From Abelmoschus esculentus (taxonomy: Eukaryota; Streptophyta; Magnoliopsida; Malvales; Malvaceae), in assembly GCA_035048815.1 (NCBI GenBank), contig JAUCBN010000042.1:9548001-9612000 (forward strand): a DNA stretch of 64,000 bases, given 5' to 3'. The position numbers were made by a program, and so were the translations under genes. Every line of letters begins with the position of its first letter. Position 1 is the stretch's first letter. A model generated the notes under the pieces. That model was not told the origin of the DNA. It saw only the letters and a program-made list of their open reading frames with translations, and did not search any database. Shown here piece by piece: positions 11,389 through 22,614 of the stretch.

Positions 11389-11590
11389 CTGACATTCAAT
11401 TTTACTTCTAATTATTTCTGCACCTTTTCAATTATTTTACTTTCTTTTATTTTATTTAGTTTTAGTTTTTATCTTAACTTACAAGGTTTGTTTTGTGTAT
11501 GACCAGTTCCAATCCGACTACTGATCAATACCCTTACGATCTAGAAATTGAAAAACAATACGAGATCTGAAATGTAAGAATGACTGTAGA

Positions 11591-12673
11591 ATGAACGTAA
11601 AACCTGGCCAACAAAACAACGCGGGTATGAATACCGCCGCGCCAGAAAACCGTGGTGCTTTCGTAGTTGTTGACTCAATAAACATTCCAAGACAGGAACG
11701 TGCACAAACCGTTCGAGATTATTTAGAGGAAGATTTAGATGGGTTAACTTCTGTTGTTGTGATACCTAACATAGAGGTAGAGCACTTCGAATTACAATCG
11801 ATCATGTTTAACATGATCAACACCCTTGGCCAATTTGGGGGTTCGGCCAATGAAGATGCTCGACGGCATCTTAAATCCTTTCTAGAAATTCGTAACTCGT
11901 TTAAGTTGTCGGGAGTCTCAGCCAACATCCTTAAACTAAAATTGTTCCCCTCTTCATTGAGGGATAGGGCAAAATCTTGGTTAAACAACCTCCAACAAGG
12001 ATCGTTGAACTCATGGAAAGAACTATGTCGAAGCTGCCTTACCAGATTCCATTACACCAATATGACTGATAAACTGAGAAACGATATAACATCCTTTATG
12101 CAAGACGAAGACGAATCAATGTATGAGGCTTGGGAAAGATACAGAGAACTATAAAGAAAATGCCTCATACATGGTCTACTTGATTGGACCCAAGTATCCA
12201 TCTTCTACAATGCAGTTAACACCCCTACGAGGATGATGCTTGATGCTTCCGCCAATGGCACCATTTTAGACCGCCCACCCCATGAGAGTTTAGAAATCTT
12301 GGATAGGTTGGCTAAGAATGACTATCAACACCCAACCACCCGAAGAGGCATAAATAGGCGAGGTATGACAATTTTTGATTTTGCAGATTCTACCCTAGCA
12401 CAACTATCAATCCTAACCAACATGGTCAAAGATCTGCATAAACCAAGCCATCTTCAGGAAATAAAAGTAGTCATCGTTCTTTGCAAAACATGTGGTGACA
12501 ACCATGACTCGAACGCATGCCCACATAATCCAGAATCTTCCTTTTATGATGGAAACTTTAATAGAAATAATATGTCCAACAATTATAACCCATCATGGAG
12601 GAAGAATCCTAATTTTTCATGGAGAAATTCTATTAATACGCTTAACACGCAACAACGACTAGTGCAATCATAA
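11591..12673 (+). pseudogene. Athila-like gag with one in-frame stop, 3' truncated
   Basis: A single frame runs from 11591 to 12673, interrupted only by TAA at 12152-12154, probably a former CAA. The first part is a Retrotrans_gag capsid domain (FELQSIMFNMI, DARRHLKSFLEI, SLRDRAKSWLN, YEAWERYREL). After the stop come PTRMMLDASANGT and a nucleocapsid zinc finger, C-X2-C-X3-H-X4-C, at CKTCGDNHDSNAC, followed by an Asn-rich tail (YNPSWRKNPNFSWRN). The frame ends inside the 3' LTR remnant that starts at about 12660, so everything downstream (protease, RT, RNase H, integrase) has been deleted. Gag would package genomic RNA; this copy makes at most a 187-residue capsid fragment. Confidence 0.88.
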
Positions 12674-12769
12674 GAAGTAGTGAAGTCGACTCAATCCCTG
12701 TGGGCTCGACAATCTAAAGTATTACAATCTAACAAAGATGGAATTAACAAGACTCCATAGCCTCCATCA
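12661..12769 (+). repeat. 3' LTR remnant of Athila-like element 1
   Basis: These ~109 bp repeat the last part of the 5' LTR (11262-11366) and end at the same ...ATCA terminus. About 17 of 108 positions differ by my count, mostly C/T and G/A exchanges. The upstream junction with gag shares TAGTGCA with the 5' LTR sequence there, which suggests a deletion through short homology. Confidence 0.8.
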
Positions 12770-12772
12770 GTT

Positions 12773-12905
12773 TGCGTTCACTTCAATGAATGAAACAAAT
12801 CCAATAATCGTATGAAATAAAAATCATGTTTGCATTCACTTCATGGAATGACAAATCCAATAATTGTATAAAATAAACATCATGCTTGCATTCACTTCTT
12901 GGAAT
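12773..12905. repeat. Short tandem repeat, 56-58 bp unit, about 2.3 copies
   Basis: Units start with TGCRTTCACTT at 12773, 12831 and 12887, giving spacings of 58 and 56 bp. Each contains ACAAATCCAATAAT and an AAATAAA-rich tail. It directly follows the LTR remnant. Confidence 0.85.
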
Positions 12906-14923
12906 TCCTCCCATAAAAATTCTTAGATCAAGACGATTTTTTTAACTTGAACTTAAGAGAAGTCTATAGTCGAGTTTTTCAATAAAAAATATTGCTTTCA
13001 AGAAAATATAGAGTTTATAATATTCATACTATTAAATAGTAATTGATCGACTAATATATATACGATAATTATCGGATTTGGTCCAGGAAGTCGCCATCAA
13101 TCTTTTTTACAGTGCGATTGGAACACCAAAATTGAGTCTACGAACCAGAGTTGGATCCGAGAGTGTTATGCGTGGGTAAGAGGAAGCAACCTCACAACAC
13201 TCAAAATTGACACCTATCGGTTATAAAATATTTTCTATGAATGAAAATATAAATTCGATAATAAAAACTATTGTGATCCATTAATTTTATAATATACAAA
13301 ATAAATGGTTAGATAACAAAAATAATAATTTTAATAGTCGAAACAGAGACCAATCTGCAAAAAATGAGATCATTAAGGCTAAAATAGCTAAAAATAGGTG
13401 CAAAATTGAATAAAACGTGAAATTATAAGGCTTAATAATGAAAACAGTGACCAAATTAAGAAGAAATCAAACTAGAAGGTTGAAACGTGAGTGTATTGAG
13501 AGTGTAAGGATAATTGGGTATGACTTGAAGGCTTAATAAACTAGCAGTTATCCTAATTTTTTGAGTATGACTTGGGTCCTGGTATGATAACTGGGTCGGT
13601 TCGGGGCTCTAGGGTCGATACGATATTGTTTTGGGCTCTATAACCAGGCAACAAAACGATACCGTTTCGATGATGCTTTAAATACTCTTCCTTTTTATTA
13701 TTCCATTTATTCTCCTCCTTTTAAACAAGAAACAAAATAGAGCCTTGAAGGCTCTCATACTTCTTTGAGAATCTGGTGAGGAGTGCCGCTGTCCACGGTT
13801 ATCGTTAGCTACGCCGACGGAGGAAAACGATAAAGGTGGTAGCTTTTTGGTTCGTCTTTGCGTCTAAGTTATGGATCTAGACACAAATTTTTATGATAAT
13901 GACTGAATTTGCGTAGATCTGGAAAATAAGATAAATATTTTGATTTCTTTTCTTACCTTCTTTTATTACTATTTTCGCTTTCGATCTCTCGCTCTCTTTT
14001 TTTCTTCCATTTTGATTGTTGTTATTACGGAGATGTTGATAGTTTTTTTCTTCGAATATGGGTATTTTCATTTGATTTTTTCGAAAATACAGGGATCCTT
14101 CTTTACCCGATTTGTTGGGTTTTTTATACCCACAGATACCTATATAATATTACAAATTTCATGATAAGTTTTTTGATATTTTTTTAGGCGTTGAAGGTTG
14201 TGGGCAGTGGCGTTAGGAGGATGTCGAAGTAGGGCGATGGCTATTTTTCTCGTCCAATGATGGAGCGCATGGCGGTAATACACAATTCGAATCATCACAC
14301 GTGGCGGATACACACGGTGAGCTAGCATGCATGTTGAGCAGCAGCGATGGCTGACTAGGGTTAGTGGGAAATGGTTATCATAATTAGGGTTTATGTTGGA
14401 TTGGGTTTATTTGTTTGGGTTCTAGGTGTTGGATCTGTTGGCGTAGATTTGAACTAATGGGCTGTGAGTTTAGGTTGTAATATTGGATATGGATTTTAAT
14501 AAAATGGTTTTTTTGTTTTTCTGAAATGGGTTATTACAGCTATGCCTCTTTTCTTATTGTTGTGTAACGACAATAGAGAAAAGGTAAAGAATAACTTATT
14601 TCATCTGGCATGATTTAGGGTTTCTTCTTGGTAAGGTTGGTGTACTTTCTAGCAAGTTTGAAGTTCTTTTTGGCCACCACTTCTTCTTTTGTAGCTTTGA
14701 CTTGACATACTACACCACCCTTATTAGTAAAATCTTCAAAATTGATGATCCGTTAGAAAAGATGACCCAAAACTTGCATCTTGATGAAGCTGATGATGCT
14801 ACTAATTTTGATGAAGACTTGACCTAGATGCAACAATACCAGAGAAGTGAGGTATGCAATTTTTAATATATCTACAAAACTATTAAAGAAGCGAGATCGA
14901 ATGCTGAAAGATCTTTAGGAAAA
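12906..14923. other. Unassigned, probably decayed repeat
   Basis: No supported gene. 13080-13560 has the look of a decayed gypsy LTR or leader (short purine-rich phrases such as AACAGAGACCAATCTGC) but I cannot place it in a family. 13600-14400 is less AT-rich with no convincing ORF. The short ORFs at 13877-14328 lie in low-complexity T- or A-rich DNA and match nothing I know. Confidence 0.4.
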
Positions 14924-15215
14924 ACTGATCTGGATGACATTGGAGGAATTGACTAGATCTTCATGAAAAATTGATTTGTATGATATCTAAGGAAGTGACT
15001 AGATTTTCGTGAAAAATTGATCCGCACGACATCTGAAGAAGTGGCTAGATATTTGTGAAAAACTGATCTACATAACATCTGAGAAAATGGGTAGATCTTT
15101 ATGGAAAACTGATCTACATAAAATTTGAGGAAGTGGCTAAATCTTCGTGAATAACTGATTCACACGACATCTGAGGAAATGGCTAGATCTTCGTGACAAA
15201 TTGATCTATTTTGAG
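14924..15215. repeat. Tandem repeat with an exact 46-bp period, about 6.3 copies
   Basis: The anchor AYTGATY occurs at 14924, 14970, 15016, 15062, 15108, 15154 and 15200: six consecutive steps of exactly 46 bp. Units share GACATCTGAGGAAGTGGCTAG and CTTCGTGAAAA with base changes but no visible indels. The array abuts the outer end of the LTR at 15216. Confidence 0.95.
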
Positions 15216-16851
15216 TGTTGGATTGTGATTAAAATGTGATTGATTCTCATGCAAGTATACACATCGAACAAGTAATAAAGTGTGTAAGTGAGATTGTTCC
15301 CACGAGGATTGAGTAGGTTATTTCAAAAATAGTTAACATACACAAAAGATAAAATAATCATTTGTATGAACATATGCTAAAGCAATTCTGCAAATATCAC
15401 CAAAATGCTTTAGCAAAATAAAAGCGCCACAAGTAATGCTAGAGAGAAGTGAAGAGTGTCACCAAAATACATTAGAATCAAACTGATAATGAAGTAATAG
15501 ATAAAGTTGCACAAATACAACACAGAGAAGATATTCAAGCTTAAGACAGGCTAGGCTTGTTATAGTAATGACTTTACCATTCTCTTGAAAACTGACTTTT
15601 CCACGGGTTTAACAAGTGCTCGACAAATTTTACTAAAAATGCTTCCATTATCCCTAGTCAGAAGGCCTAACACTCGAAAATGCTAAGGCATTACCTCCCG
15701 ATCTCAACCCTAACACTTTTAATGTTGATAAAGTGTTACCCTTTTTAGTCGTTGAAACTCTACCTTATCCCTAAGGCGAGTTAGGATTCTGTTCCCGTAG
15801 TAACCCCATTGTTCAAGATGATCTAGCTTTTTCTATCCCTAGATCTAAGCTTCCTGAACCCCTTAGCTATGGTTAACTCCCTATACTCTTACAAACCAAG
15901 GTTTAAGAAGAAAAGGTGTTAGCTTTCTTGAATAAAACACTAAGATTAAACACTGGAAACAATTAAATTCATTCAAATAAAATAAAGATCATACATAACA
16001 ACCCTAAGTCATACTAGTTTAGTTCATGGCTATCTAAGGAAAACTATTCAACTTGCATCATTTGAAATACATTTTCAACGGTAAGAAAATAGGTAAAACA
16101 AAGTGAAGAGGAAGGAAATCCCAAACGCATGTTCCGTGAAGCTTTCCTAGCTTGCCGCTCCTCTTGAAGTCACACAAATCCCTTGCTTGAAGCTCTCCAA
16201 CAATGGTGGCTTGGCCTGAGGTTGAAGACGAATGAAAGTGACCTCCTTTATTCTTTCTTCTTCCTTGTAATACCTTAAAGTTTGCTTCTTTTGTGGCTCT
16301 TTTAGCAACTGTTTTTGCTCTTATCTTGCTCATTTATTGAAGGAGGCTTGCCCTTGTATTTATAGTAGGCTTATTGGGTTTTGTTCCCTAATAGTGCAAG
16401 GGAATATTCTCTAACATTTGCTGCAGAAAATGGCAGTAAAATGCAGGTCTGCAGGGGCGATGCAACGTTTGCAGAAAAGGTGCAGTGTCTACAAGAGAGG
16501 TGCAGCTGGCCTGGAAAAACGCGTGAGGACAGTGGGCTGTAGGTATGTCCTTTCTTTCATTCTGTTTTGTCCGCCCATAATGTTATAGCATCCTGAAGTC
16601 GGCTCTAACACTTAAAAATATGCTATAGCATCTCTTTCAATCTTTCAACTTTGACCCAGCAATTTGCTCGTCACCACCAACAAAATATCCTTCAAAGCAA
16701 CATCTTTAAAAATAAACGAGAAAATAAAATAAAAGCCTAATCTAAATGCAAATGCACATGAAATGCAACTAAATGCAATGCAAATGAATTTGAAATCAAA
16801 CAAAACCTTAAGTAAAATGGTATAAAATATACGCTTTTTAGAGCGTTAACA
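15216..16851 (-). repeat. 3' LTR of minus-strand Athila-like element
   Basis: It is collinear with 55317-56880 over its whole length: both contain GCAAGTATACACATCGAACA, the block CATTACCTCCCG, CTAGATCTAAGCTTC, and the shared end TTTTTAGAGCGTTAACA. On the minus strand it starts TGTTAACGC at 16851. A purine-rich AGGGGTG next to 16852 is a short polypurine tract, which with the integrase and envelope-like ORF to the right makes this the 3' LTR. Confidence 0.88.
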
Positions 16852-17757
16852 CACCCCTAAATATAAGATATTACTTGTTCTCAAACAATGACATATAAAA
16901 ATGCTATGGTATTACTTATCTTTGACAGCAGTCTAAGCAGAACATCAATCCTTAGAATATAAATGTTGTAGCAATCTACATGATATTGAGAAATTCCTAG
17001 AACTTGAAATTAGGCAAGATGTTTTGCTTGTGTGTGCGGGATTGTATCTACCCTATGATTAAAATTGTTAGAAAAATTCTAGTTTTCCCCATTCACTATA
17101 CCCTAGTTCTTAAAAAATTACTCTCATGCTTAGTTTTTTTTCTTTTTTAAACTACTTCAAAGGGTGTCATCTCATCACGACTACCATCCTTAAATCTAGA
17201 TGAGTATGGAGCAAACATATCATCCCCGAGCTAGTAAGTAGAGTTATCCCGTGACAACTTTCATTCGCTCATATGCTGTAGCATTTTTTTATTTTTGTCC
17301 AAGCTAGCATTGCATAGAGGAGCGTCCTTCTATAGTTTTATGCTAAAGCATTTATTCATATCTTCACTTACCCTTTATATATATATACCATAGCAAAAAT
17401 GAGTTTTTCTTTTCGAACTAAGACATAGATTTTAAGTTCTATAGAAAATTCCCACCACTCAAGCATAGGAAATATACAACCGTGTCAAGTAAAATTCTAA
17501 AGCATCAAGTTCTAATGCATTTCAATTTATTCTCAATTTTTTTATGATTAAGTTCGAAAGCATTAAAATTCTCATCATTGGAAATCATTTATTCTAACCT
17601 AAAGGTTGTCTCAAATTGAATCTACTATTGTAGCAAATTTATATGAATGTAAAATGAAATGAGAACACTATAGCAAAGACTTTGCTACCCCCAAACTTGA
17701 GGTTAGCATTATCCTAAATGCGACTAAAACTATATGCACAATGAAAAATAAGACTTC
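16852..17757 (-). other. Non-coding 3' region of the Athila-like element
   Basis: It lies between the envelope-like ORF and the LTR. It is AT-rich with scattered phrases like TGCTATAGCA / ATGCTAAAGCA. No ORF is supported. Confidence 0.55.
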
Positions 17758-19340
17758 TTGGCGGGTCTAGATTTTCGTGTGGCCATGCACTTGATTTGCT
17801 TCGTTAGCCTTTCCGATGGCGATGGATCTGTGTGTGTGATCTATGCTTCTGTGTGTTCTAGGTCGTCCGCTTGCTCTTGCACTAGTACTGCAACAGGAAT
17901 CGGGTCCTCCTCCATACCGAAGGAAGCGTGTCGTCCCAGTTGTACGCTTTACCTTACGGTACAAGATGGCGGCATCAAAAGGATTAGTAGGCGGGACCTT
18001 CACTCTTGGAGAGTTTAGGTCTATCTTCTCACTACTTACTTGAATAGTCCGGGCCTTAGAGGACTTTGATTCAATGGCAAGTCCCTTTCCTTTGTCCTTA
18101 GACGGTGCTGAAGGACCGATCGGGATCTGATGAGATGCTGTAGCAGATGTGGCTGGGGTTTATGCTGATGTTGTTGCTGGTGCTGTAGGAGTCTGTTCTT
18201 GTTGTGGCTGGTTAGGGTTGTGTTCAGTCTGTGGGGGCTATTGTTGCGGAGTATGTTGCTGCTCAAAGACCGGCTCAGGCTCATCTTGTTGGAAAAAGTA
18301 CTCCGGGAAGTGAGCGAATGAGACGTAATCATCAGGGAGCAACTCCATAAAATTTGCTTGGATCATCAGATTTCTTACTTGTACGTACTTAAGGAAGGTT
18401 ATGAACCTTCCTTGGAGTTTGACAATTTAAGTTTACATCCTTTCTACAACCGCAGTTAGTGCATCCAGATTTACTGTGGCATTTTTCTTTGAGGTTGTTG
18501 GTTGATTGGATACTACAATATCTTTCTCCATTCCTATCAGCTCCGAAATTTTCTTTAAGGAAATGCCTTGTCTTTCCTTCACCATGTAATCATCATCGTT
18601 CTCGAACACTCTCTGTTTCCATCAGAGTGTTGTGATCAGGTAAGGGAAAACAAGAGGTTTTGCTTCCTCTTTAAAGCAGCGTATGCCTCCCCCAAAATGA
18701 TCTTCCCATATTTATTATTCGCTTCTTCAAGGTTGAATGCAAGAGTTGCAACCGTGCAACATTCACCGTGGTTTTATGGTTGGTTGGCATCAGGTTCTAC
18801 TTTATAAAGTGTATCCAAATCTTTCCCTCAGGCTTTAGGAAAGTGCGGTCAACAGTTGTATTCACCTCATCCCAGTCCGTGCCTTCAATGTAGAGATCCT
18901 CTAGAAGAAAATTTATGCTCTAACCCAGCATGGAAGCAACGAACATTGAGTGCTCATCTTCTTCACCAACCCCATAGAACTCGTTGATATGCTTCACTGT
19001 GAATGGTATCGTGTCTCCTCAAATATAGATGGCCTTGTAAAGTGAGCGTAGAACTCCTTTACAAACGACATATTGATGTCCTTTTGGTCCTTCTTTACGT
19101 TGAAGTGACGAGCGAACGTTTCCCACTTATGGTGCTTTACAACCACCACAACTTGTTCAGGCAGTTTCCAAAAAGTTCTTGTGTCAAAGATGAAGCCTTT
19201 CTCCTGGTGGACCGTTCTTCCCTTGATCTTTTGGAAGCGGTCCTTTGTTGCGTCATTTTTGAACTTGAGTATCTCTATTGGTTGTCCTTACGCAGTAGCT
19301 CTTGAAGACTTTGTCGTGTTCTTGCAGCACACCATGGTTA
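17758..19340 (-). pseudogene. Envelope-like / putative plant transposon protein ORF, heavily broken
   Basis: The minus strand from about 19335 has fragments with the order expected for the envelope-like third ORF of Athila elements: an N-terminal stretch with DRFQKIKGRTVHQEKGF, then FVKEFYAHFTRP, and a Gln/Pro-rich part (around 18130-18300) with EQQHTPQQ and PNQPQQEQTPTAP, ending near 17760. At least ten stops or frame changes interrupt it. Longer ORFs in this interval on either strand are in other frames. It sits downstream of integrase and upstream of the 3' LTR, which fits. Function of such ORFs in plants is unproven. Confidence 0.6.
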
Positions 19341-19929
19341 TAGAGTTTTCTTGGAGAAGTTCTTGGAGATTTTTCGGAGAAGAAGATGGAGTTTGGGAGA
19401 GAGAAGATTATTTTCTTGGGAAGGAGATGAAGTTTCGGAGGAAAGGGACAGTTAGGGTACTTTTGGAGAGAGGGAGGTAAAAGTTAAAAAGTAATAATGG
19501 GTTTGTAAGAGATTTAGACGGCTAGGGTTATTGGGAAAGAAAAAGGTGATGACAGTTTTTTAATGGGATGGTGAGTGGGAGAGAGAAAAGAGGATTTTAA
19601 TTAATGAAAAGGATAAAAAAGGTGTAAAGGGGTTTTAATCCTAACCGAACTCTTCTTCTTCCCCTTGGAATCCAACCGGATACATGTTCAAAGGTTTTTC
19701 CTCTTTTTCCTTTGTGGCCAAAATTGAATAATTCCAAAAAATTTTCCCTCCAAAATTGTACCCTTGGTGTAGATTGTCTCTTGCACCCAGTCCTGCCTCT
19801 GTACACTGTGCATCTGGTGGTGCACAGTGTCTGAAATTGTATCTTCAAAGACTATAAGTTGAATAGTAACAAAAGAAATAAAAGCATCATAAAAGCGACA
19901 TAAAAATAAAAACATCTACTTTTTATTCA
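19341..19929 (-). other. Spacer between integrase and envelope-like ORF
   Basis: About 590 bp with purine-rich stretches on the plus strand (19370-19600: GAAGAAGATGG, GGGAGAGAGAAG). No coding signal beyond short ORFs. It may be the leader of a spliced envelope-like transcript, as described for some Athila elements, but no site can be proven here. Confidence 0.45.
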
Positions 19930-21320
19930 AAATTTAAACTAAAATGCTAAAGCAAATAAAAGAGAGGGATAGATCTCTATTAAGTGTTTTAATCTCCACA
20001 GCACCATAAAGATAAACCTTATGTATCAGGAATTGTCCAGACCATCGAGACTTCAACTTTCCAGGAAAATATTTGAGTCTTAAGTTGTAGAGTAACACTT
20101 GTTGGCCCTCTGAGAAATGTCATGGCAAAAGATGTTTGTCATGCTACCTATTCGTTTTTTCTTTGTAGATCCTAGCATTCTCATAGGCATGGGATCAAAA
20201 CTCGTCTATTTCATTTAGCTCCAAAAGCATGTTTTCTCCAGTTTCCTTAAAATCCAGATTGAGTTTTTTGATAGCGCAATAAGCATTGTGTTCGAGTTTC
20301 ACGGGCAAATGATAAGCTTTTCCATAAACCAGCTTGAATGGGGACATCCCTAAAGGAGTCTTGTAAGTTTTCCTATACGCACATAAATCTTCATTCAGCT
20401 TTGGAGACCAATCTTTTCTTTTTGTGTTGACTGTCTTCTCTAAGATTTACTTGATTTCTCTATTGGAGATTTCAACTTGGCCCTTCGTCTGTGGGTGATA
20501 TGTTGTAGCAATTTTGTGTCTGACTCTATAATATTGTAATGACTTAGAAATGAGCTTACTATCGAAGTGGGTTCCTTCATCATTGATTATGACTCTAGGG
20601 ACTCCAAACCTTGTGAAAATATTCTTGCGGAGGAACTTCAAGACTGTCTTTGAATCATTGCGGGGTATTGCCACTACTTCAACCCATTTACTCATGTAGT
20701 CCACTACTAGCAAGATATATAAATTACCATAGGATGATGGAAATGGTCCCATGAAATCAATTCCCCAAACATCAAAAAGGTTGATTTCCAAAATGTTTTG
20801 CAATGACATTTTATTCCCCCTCGAGATGTTACCGGTTCTTTGACATCTATCAAATCCCTTGTAAAATGCTTGAGCATCTTTGAAGAGTGAGGGTCAGTAA
20901 AATCCAGATTGAAGAACTTTTGCAGCAGTTCTTGATCCACCAAAGTGCCCACCACACGATACCGTATGACAATGGAATAGAATATCCTCTTGTTCCTGTT
21001 TCGGCACACATCGTCGAAGCAATTGGTCAGCACATTGCTTGAAAAACTATGGCTCATCCCAATAGAAAAATTTTACATCATTTTTGAACTTCTTTCGACC
21101 CTAACTATATAAATCAGGAGGCAAAATACCACTAACAAGATAATTAACTATATCGGCATAACAAGGTAATGCTGTAGCATATAAAACTTTCTCATTAGGG
21201 AAATTTTCTTCGATCTCAAAATCTTCTCCTAGGTTATCAAGATTTTCTAGCCTAGATAGGTGGTATGCAACTTGATTTTCAATTCCTTTTCTATCCTATA
21301 TTTCAATATCAACTCGTTTA
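19930..21320 (-). pseudogene. Gypsy pol 3' part: RNase H end, zinc-binding domain and integrase, broken
   Basis: From 21310 the minus strand reads the end of RNase H (VAYHLSRLENL), a linker, a decayed H2C2 zinc domain (GGHFGGSRTA; DRCQRTGNIS) and then an intact integrase core in the frame 20809-20447. The core has the three acidic residues: Asp in GIDFMGPF, Asp in INDEGTHF and Glu in GQVEISNREIK. The C-terminal part continues to about 19930 with FKLVYGKACHLPV and KLKSRWSG, typical of Athila/Tat-type elements. Several stops and frame changes lie at the edges of the core. Gag, protease, RT and the rest of RNase H are missing: the sequence switches to another element's LTR at about 21320. Confidence 0.88.
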
Positions 21321-22187
21321 GTGCCTCGATAGTACTGCAGATTATTGCCTTGACAGTGAAGATACTCGCCCGCCGCGGTAATCTCTTGCTCTTGGGAAGA
21401 CTTTATTAAATTTCGGCAAAGTGTCCTTTAGTGCCTTCACTTATCTCTAAGTCAAAGTATTATTGATGATCAGTCCTTGAGGATACCTCTCGACGTGAAT
21501 TAATTATAATCACCAACCAATCTCACACTTCTTTTAGCTACTGAAACTCTTAACCTATCTCTAGGTCGAGTTAGTGTTTCCCGATTGAAACACCATACTT
21601 ATTCCTTTCGTGAATCTAACTCTCTCTATATTAGAAAAACTAAAAGATGAAATCTAAGCTCTCTAATTATATTAATTGGTCGAATCTAATTGTCTTCTAT
21701 TCCCTTGGACGGCTATGCCTTATATGGGTTTGGCCTAGGGCAAACCTTTCATAAGTAGAATACAACTTGGAGTAGGGAATAAGTCATGTACTTAAATCAA
21801 ATATTTTCAAGTTTATTCCTTCTAGAAGGCTTTACCGCGTGGCCTTGTCTTTGGGTTTTCCATGTGCTATTCAGCTCCGATCCTTGGGCTTCTTGTCCAA
21901 CAACGTTCTCATCATTTTTTCCCTCAGCTTGTCTGCCACATTGCTACTTGTCCTTTGCTGCTTCGACATCAGGTCCTGCCTCGGCCTTAAGTTGCTACCG
22001 CGGTAATACTTATTTCTACACAGATATAAAAATACAGTAAAGTATGCCTTTTCTGTAAATATTGTCTTTAACAACAAAATCCCTAAATATATCATATTAA
22101 ATATATGCATTGGTTCAAGTAGGTATAGAATTGATGATTAATGCCCATAAAAAGTGTGGAAAGTGATAGTGAGTTGAGAACTTATCA
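21321..22187 (-). repeat. Second Athila-like LTR, inverted copy 1 (partial)
   Basis: It is the reverse complement of 22615 to about 23640: shared landmarks include the terminal TGATAAGTTCTCAACTC (minus strand from 22187), TGGGCTTCTTGTCCAACA, CTTATATGGGTTTGGCC and the AATAATCTGCAGTACT block near the inner end. It lacks roughly the last 290 bp of the LTR. The boundary with the pol fragment is near 21320. Confidence 0.88.
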
Positions 22188-22614
22188 GCCTTCATCAAGA
22201 GGAATCTACTATCAACCTCTCACAACCAAACAGTAGATAGACCATGATTGGCGCTCATCCATTCTATCATTCACAATAGAAGGATCGACATCGGCATCAT
22301 CATCATCATCAGCGAGCAAATCTTTGAACGCGCCACTAGGGAAGAAGGTATCCTAATCTTCCCCTGCCTCATTACTGCTTTGGGGAATTTAGAAAAGGTT
22401 GTAAACATGCCCTTGGACACCTACATACCAAAACGTGTGGGATGGACAAGGGAAATCTATATGAGAAGAATGCAAGTGGAAGAGGCAACTCCACAAGCAT
22501 ACATCCCTCCTGCGGCCGAGGCCGAACCTGCTACAGTCGAAGAACCAGCAAGGGATGAAACTGTACCAGAAGGAGTTTTGGAAATCCTACAGAGGATGGA
22601 AAGAGGCAACTGAC
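22188..22614 (+). pseudogene. Fragment of an envelope-like / putative plant transposon protein ORF
   Basis: One frame is open from 22188 to 22613 except for a TGA at 22245-22247, which could be a former CGA (Arg). It reads FIKRNLLSTSHNQTVDR before the stop and ALIHSIIHNRRIDIG and FPCLITALGNLEKV after it. This is the pattern of the C-terminal part of the putative plant transposon protein domain. A Glu/Ala/Pro-rich tail follows and the ORF ends one base before the LTR at 22615. A purine run (AGAGGATGGAAAGAGG) at 22591-22606 overlaps the ORF end and may be the polypurine tract. It starts exactly where inverted LTR copy 1 ends, so its 5' part is gone. Confidence 0.7.

Noticed and set aside
14924..15215. 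Regular repeats as a possible CRISPR array
   Set aside because: The whole 46-bp unit repeats without unique spacers, and the DNA is plant nuclear sequence.
18036..18332. 98-codon minus-strand ORF as a protein
   Set aside because: It is Ser/His/Leu-rich translation in the wrong frame of the Gln/Pro-rich envelope-like ORF.
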